This document shows positions 14,238 to 14,587 of a DNA stretch of 14,587 nucleotides, one piece after another. A program made the position numbers and the translations under genes. Within the stretch, counting starts at the first letter, position 1. Each line of letters begins with the position of its first letter. Origin of the DNA: an uncultured Actinomycetes bacterium (GTDB lineage Bacteria > Actinomycetota > Actinomycetes > Nanopelagicales > Nanopelagicaceae). Location: contig CAINSH010000187.1 of the NCBI GenBank assembly GCA_903852955.1, forward strand, positions 1-14,587, read 5' to 3'. Below the pieces are notes generated by a model that saw nothing but the letters and a program-made list of their open reading frames with translations, did not search any database and had not been told where the DNA came from.

Positions 14238-14587
14238 ATGGCAAAAGCGAAAACTGACCTGATAAAGCTAGTGATCGTTGAATCACCAGCTAAGGCCAGA
14301 AAGATTGGCGGCTACCTCGGCGATGATTACGTCGTCGAGGCTAGCGTCGGCCATATTCGAGATCTTCCGCAGCGTGCAGCCGATATCCCTAAGGAATATA
14401 AAAAGATTGCTTGGGCTAAAGAAGGCATTGATATTGAAAACGACTTTGCCCCGCTATATGTAATTAACCCTGATAAAAAGGCCAAAGTTGCTGAATTAAA
14501 AGAGTTAATGAAAAACGCCGAAGAATTAATTCTGGCAACAGATGAAGACCGCGAAGGTGAAGCAATTGCTTGGCACTTAGTTGAAAC
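14238..14587 (+). CDS. topA: DNA topoisomerase I (3' part missing)
   Basis: Type IA topoisomerase that relaxes negative supercoils by cutting and passing a single strand. Only the first 116 codons are in the window; the gene runs off the right edge. The N-terminal TOPRIM domain is clear: [19 protein letters not shown] (10-28) with the invariant Glu15, [12 protein letters not shown] (33-44), and the metal-binding [15 protein letters not shown] (100-114) with the D-x-D-x-E pattern. The ATG is preceded by AAGGA at 14229-14233 with a 4-base gap. It lies 33 bases after hppA on the same strand, so it may be co-transcribed or have its own promoter inside the hppA 3' end. The active-site Tyr and the C-terminal zinc or Lys-rich region are beyond the window. 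Confidence 0.96.
   Translation, partial: MAKAKTDLIKLVIVESPAKARKIGGYLGDDYVVEASVGHIRDLPQRAADIPKEYKKIAWAKEGIDIENDFAPLYVINPDKKAKVAELKELMKNAEELILATDEDREGEAIAWHLVE

Overview
The window looks like chromosome from a low-GC, streamlined actinobacterium. The best fit is a freshwater Nanopelagicales (acI, 'Ca. Planktophila/Nanopelagicus'-like) lineage. The pointers are the actinobacterial gene order dnaK-grpE-dnaJ-hspR, actinobacterial-type PyrE and HspR proteins, AT-leaning codon use, very short or overlapping gene junctions, and several start codons placed 6-7 nt behind a TANNNT -10 hexamer (leaderless-type starts). The genus is inferred from style, not from a search.

Layout. (1) 1-3049 (+): heat-shock operon with the C-terminal two thirds of dnaK, grpE, a dnaJ whose product has no zinc-finger domain, and the repressor gene hspR. 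The genes are joined by 1- and 4-base overlaps or a 6-base gap. The operon promoter lies upstream of the window. A 17-bp inverted repeat with a GTAA loop sits inside the start of grpE. (2) 3046-5591 (-): a two-gene DUF1800-DUF1501 operon of unknown function; the DUF1501 protein carries a twin-arginine signal and the DUF1800 protein carries no visible signal. (3) 5721-6254 (+): pyrE, the pyrimidine-synthesis gene. (4) 6270-6908 (-): a DedA-family membrane protein. (5) 7096-10414 (+): an AglEFG-type sugar ABC importer, with binding protein, strong hairpin terminator, then two permeases and no ATPase gene. (6) 10407-11780 (-): a cytoplasmic GH1 beta-glycosidase whose 3' end overlaps the last permease gene. 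(7) 11922-14204 (+): hppA, a K+-independent type proton-pumping pyrophosphatase. (8) 14238-end (+): the 5' part of topA.

How it fits together. Block 1 is the DnaK chaperone machine with its own repressor. Blocks 5 and 6 form a plausible glycoside uptake and hydrolysis module: the exported binding protein captures a sugar, the permeases bring it in (powered by an ATPase encoded elsewhere), and GH1 hydrolyses it in the cytoplasm. hppA recovers energy from pyrophosphate as a proton gradient. The other genes are housekeeping.

No mobile element, CRISPR array, phage, defence island, tRNA or rRNA was seen. There is no gene-free stretch over 300 bases. The longest, 6909-7095, is the dedA/aglE intergenic region. 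I do not see a clearly new multi-gene system. The best leads are the grpE hairpin, the uncharacterised DUF1800/DUF1501 pair and the leaderless-start pattern.
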